A stretch of DNA of 30,980 nucleotides from a virus. The notes beneath the pieces were generated by a model. The model saw nothing but the letters and a program-made list of their open reading frames with translations. It was not told the origin of the DNA and made no database searches. Made by a program: the position numbers and the translations under genes. Where the stretch lies: IMG/VR virus record IMGVR_UViG_3300032285_001860, positions 1 to 30,980 of that record; one strand, given 5' to 3'. Shown here piece after piece: positions 28,402 to 30,980 of this stretch (its first letter is position 1; every line of letters starts with the position of its first letter).

Positions 28402-29433
28402 CTATCCCAACCAAGCGTAGGCGTGAACTCCATTATTGAATCCAGTGAGCTGGAGGGTGGGGTTGGCCTCGTTGGTGAAGGTGCCAAAGAAACCTGTGTA
28501 TTGGTTCAACCGGCTTGTGCAACCAAAATACCATTTGGTTCCATCCCAATAGGCACTTTTAAAGTTGTAACCAGGCACAGTAATGCTTGTGTAATCGTAT
28601 TCGTTCTGACTCCAGAAAATGGTGTCTCCGCTCAGCGCCATGCCTGTGACTGGGCCCGACAAGAAACCAAATGTGTTCACAAGTGTTGTAATGGCTTTGG
28701 GTTTGCCGTTTCTCAACAGCCTATTATTCACAACCCAATCACGAGTGTTTGGCCCTTGCCAGGTGGCGGTGGCCACAAAACCATTGCCACCAATACGAAT
28801 AATACTATTGAATCCATCAGTTACAACACTATATAAAGGACCCGTGATAGTAGAGGGCAACGGAATGGGATTCCAGGTGAGAGTATCACTGCTCCAAAGT
28901 AATAGTGGGCTGCCGAAACTATTCACGTAGCCCACTGCAAAATAATTGTTGTAATCCATTGCACTCACATCAAACAAACCACTGTAAGTGTCTGTGCTGA
29001 TCCATCTGCGTTCCCAAGTGCTGCTGTCATATCCAGTGTCTGTATAAACAATAACTGCCATTTCTGCACGGGTGGTGAGATTCTTTTCATAGCCAACTGC
29101 CAGGAATGGGCTGCTGGACGAGGTGTTTACCACCTTGTTGAGCTGCCAGCTGGGATTTTCAAAAGCATAGGTGGTCCAGTTTACTGGATCATTGCTGCCA
29201 GAGGTGGGGGTAATAACACTGATGGCACCATCACCACCATTGCTCAATGCAATCACATGTGTGTTTGGAGAAACGTATCCTGAGGCAGCACTGATAAGCT
29301 GGCGATGAACTGGAAAAGGGGCTGCAACATCAGTCCAGGACAGTCCATTATCCACAGTCTTTTTTATCTTGCTTTTGCTATAATAAGCAAGAGGATCTGC
29401 ACCCAGGGCATAGCGTTCAGTATAGATTACCAT
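28402..29433 (-). CDS. BNR/Asp-box repeat beta-propeller protein, 343 aa
   Basis: It contains repeated S-x-D-x-G-x-T/S-W-like segments: TVDNGLSWTDVAAPF (residue 30), YTDTGYDSSTWERRW, WSSDTLTWNPIPL and SGDTIFWSQNEYDY. Strand-loop-strand spacing between them fits a sialidase-type beta-propeller without an obvious catalytic set. Such folds in phages are usually tail-fibre or host-adhesion domains, or decoration proteins. It has no signal peptide and no Shine-Dalgarno sequence; ATG 29433 follows TTAAATATTGGC and starts 15 bases after the glycosyltransferase stop. The neighbouring glycosyltransferase may modify it. Confidence 0.66.
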   Translation of the reverse strand: MVIYTERYALGADPLAYYSKSKIKKTVDNGLSWTDVAAPFPVHRQLISAASGYVSPNTHVIALSNGGDGAISVITPTSGSNDPVNWTTYAFENPSWQLNKVVNTSSSSPFLAVGYEKNLTTRAEMAVIVYTDTGYDSSTWERRWISTDTYSGLFDVSAMDYNNYFAVGYVNSFGSPLLLWSSDTLTWNPIPLPSTITGPLYSVVTDGFNSIIRIGGNGFVATATWQGPNTRDWVVNNRLLRNGKPKAITTLVNTFGFLSGPVTGMALSGDTIFWSQNEYDYTSITVPGYNFKSAYWDGTKWYFGCTSRLNQYTGFFGTFTNEANPTLQLTGFNNGVHAYAWLG

Positions 29434-29448
29434 GCCAATATTTAAGGA

Positions 29449-30980
29449 TTACACAACAAGAGTTGTTTTGGTGAGATGGCCCAGTTTTAGCCCAGTGTCC
29501 ACCACCACACGATAGCCTTTGGCTCTGGCTTTGGTACAAAAATCCACATCTTCACTCACAACCTTGCTGAAATCAATGCTGCTCCTGTACTCGAACCAGG
29601 GGTTGCCCACTGCTTGGAATACATCTGTTCGCACCAGGCAGCAACCAAAGCCCACTCCCTCAACCTCAATGAGATCAGATCCTTGAACATTTTCAATGGG
29701 CATGTTCATTTGTCCACCTGTGGAGGGATTGTGAACAAACACTTCAGGGATTTTTACACCTTCCTTGCGTTGGATATAAACACCACTGGTGACAGCAGTT
29801 TTTTCATCCTGTATCTCCATGAGCCTGCTCAGCGCATGAGGCGGCATCACAATGTCACTGTCCACGTTGAGCATATAGTCAAACTTGTTTTGCAAACACC
29901 ATTTGACCATGATGTTACGCACTTGCTCCACATTGTAACCCCAAAAGTATTGGAAGTGAGCTTCACAGTTGGCTGGTACAATCTGATCATAGATGCTCTT
30001 GAATGTTTCCACTTCAATGTAGCGTGCTGTGGGAACTCCAATCAGTATCTGCTTGGGTCTCACCAATGTGGGTGCAGGCATTGGTGCTGGTGCTGGTGTG
30101 ATGTTCATGGATGGCTTTTCTTGAGCAGCTGGGGATGTGAGGGGAACAATAGGGGCTTGCACAGTCATTCCCAACACCTTGCGTGCTGTTTGGTTTTGCT
30201 CTTCGCTGTTTACTTTGTAGTCATTGAGTGGGTTTGTGTCATTGTAGTTCATGACAATGTCCTGCACAGCACGAACCTTGGAGGGATCAGCAGCTTCAAT
30301 CAGACTGTAAAATACACTGGTGTCCCCGCCAGCCCTGAACCATTTTTGATTTTCATCCTGCCATTGATCTGGCTTGATTGTGTTGAACAACTGCATACGA
30401 AAAGCTCTCAGGTGGGTATAGGGCATGAGCCAGTTGAACAAATGCTTTCGATAGCTCTTGTCTTGCTTGACATGGGGTGGATATTCCTGGGCTACAAGGG
30501 GAATATTGTCCGCCAGGCTCCAGCAACTGCCATATGTAAATTCAGTGTTTTGATCAAACAGCTGGTTGTAAAAACTAAACAAATCGTTTCGGTTTACCAG
30601 ACAGTCATCACCATCCAGTAACATGACAATGGCATCACTGCCGTGGTTGCCCCTTGCATATTCCAACATCTCAAACTGATTCTGCACTGCGCCCTGATTG
30701 CTGGTGTTTTTTTGTAGTATAAACCTATGCTGAATGTCAGGAGACAGGCTCTCAATAACAGATTGGGCCACCTGGTAACTGGAATCTGTGCTGGCATCAT
30801 CCCTCAACACATGCACATAGTTACCATAGCTTTGGGTGGCCACACTCATGATACATCTTACAATATATGATTGGCAGTTGTAAAAGGGTGTGATCACAAC
30901 AATGGGCTGCTGTGGTTTACTAACAGTGTTATGATCTTCCAGGTTTGTGTATCTGCGACCAAACACTTGCTGCCAGCGAA
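29449..30980 (-). CDS. Two-domain GT-A glycosyltransferase (GT2-like), 5' end at window edge
   Basis: Domain 1 (about residues 20-220 of the visible part) is GT2-like: PIVVITPFYNCQSYIVRCIM, RDDASTDSS and LLDGDDCLV, the last holding the D-x-D metal motif. A Pro/Ala-rich linker (APAPMPAPT) leads to domain 2. Domain 2 is a second GT-A domain, with ILIGVPTARY, NVDSDIVMPP (D-x-D), SEDVDFC and a late GHLT histidine. The frame stays open to base 30980; GTG 30966 could be the start but has no visible ribosome site. It may glycosylate virion proteins or host surface sugars. Two active sites could make a disaccharide. Confidence 0.78.
   Translation of the reverse strand, partial: RWQQVFGRRYTNLEDHNTVSKPQQPIVVITPFYNCQSYIVRCIMSVATQSYGNYVHVLRDDASTDSSYQVAQSVIESLSPDIQHRFILQKNTSNQGAVQNQFEMLEYARGNHGSDAIVMLLDGDDCLVNRNDLFSFYNQLFDQNTEFTYGSCWSLADNIPLVAQEYPPHVKQDKSYRKHLFNWLMPYTHLRAFRMQLFNTIKPDQWQDENQKWFRAGGDTSVFYSLIEAADPSKVRAVQDIVMNYNDTNPLNDYKVNSEEQNQTARKVLGMTVQAPIVPLTSPAAQEKPSMNITPAPAPMPAPTLVRPKQILIGVPTARYIEVETFKSIYDQIVPANCEAHFQYFWGYNVEQVRNIMVKWCLQNKFDYMLNVDSDIVMPPHALSRLMEIQDEKTAVTSGVYIQRKEGVKIPEVFVHNPSTGGQMNMPIENVQGSDLIEVEGVGFGCCLVRTDVFQAVGNPWFEYRSSIDFSKVVSEDVDFCTKARAKGYRVVVDTGLKLGHLTKTTLVV

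Noticed and set aside
29614-30621. 335-aa plus-strand frame
   Set aside because: Antisense to the double glycosyltransferase; Cys/His/Trp repeats mirror the Pro/Ala linker of the real gene.
1-30980. CRISPR array, insertion sequence or prophage attachment site
   Set aside because: No regularly spaced direct repeats, transposase motifs or integrase gene were seen anywhere in the window.

Overview
The window is about 31 kb of a tailed-phage genome, most likely a large T4-related myovirus. Every gene I can support lies on the minus strand, so it reads from base 30980 down to base 1. The T4-type core is a family-B DNA polymerase (gp43-like), a gp45-like sliding clamp, a DsbA-like late DNA-binding protein and an RNase H/5'-3' exonuclease. 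Genes are tightly packed with many 4-base start/stop overlaps. I found no tRNA, IS element or CRISPR. Nearly every transcription unit starts with a clear sigma70-type promoter (TTGACA, 16-17 bases, TATAAT-like), so the host polymerase probably reads these units. The host is unknown. The PlcP/Agt pair hints at an alphaproteobacterial or similar marine/freshwater host, but that is inference.

Layout from high to low coordinates. (1) 30980-28402: a two-domain glycosyltransferase (cut by the window edge) and a BNR-repeat, probably surface, protein. (2) 28400-23535: DsbA, a membrane protein and the DNA polymerase. The polymerase is split into two genes inside catalytic motif C, and each half carries half of a split intein. 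Small genes follow, one apparently frameshifted, then a Lys/Ala/Pro-rich basic protein. (3) 23526-21571: a Thg1-like 3'-5' polymerase with a terminator, then a 63-aa gene and the clamp with a second terminator. (4) 21517-18977: CYTH triphosphatase, zinc-ribbon protein, PlcP-like phospholipase and Agt-like lipid glycosyltransferase. This looks like a membrane-lipid remodelling operon. (5) 18980-12683: a PTPS/QueD-like protein, a glycosyltransferase resembling tRNA-queuosine mannosyltransferase, DpdA, three tandem paralogous coiled-coil proteins, FolE and QueE. This is a 7-deazaguanine DNA-modification island with an added glycosyltransferase. (6) 12673-8173: a SHOCT-like protein, the exonuclease, unknown small genes and a CCA-enzyme-like nucleotidyltransferase. 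(7) 8176-4723: unknown genes, then a MoxR ATPase and a VWA/HExxH protein, each with its own promoter. (8) 4680-1: small genes, a second nucleotidyltransferase, a DnaQ-like exonuclease, a 565-base gene-poor stretch rich in inverted repeats, a GIY-YIG-like protein, small membrane proteins and a truncated RlaP-type nucleotidyltransferase at the edge.

The most notable systems are: a DNA polymerase that can only work after protein trans-splicing; a deazaguanine pathway paired with a queuosine-mannosyltransferase-like enzyme, which suggests glycosylated deazaguanine in phage DNA; and a phage-borne PlcP-Agt pair that could convert host phospholipid to glycolipid. An RNA-repair theme (RlaP, Thg1 and two more nucleotidyltransferases) runs alongside. 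Function calls rest on motifs read by eye; no database search was run.
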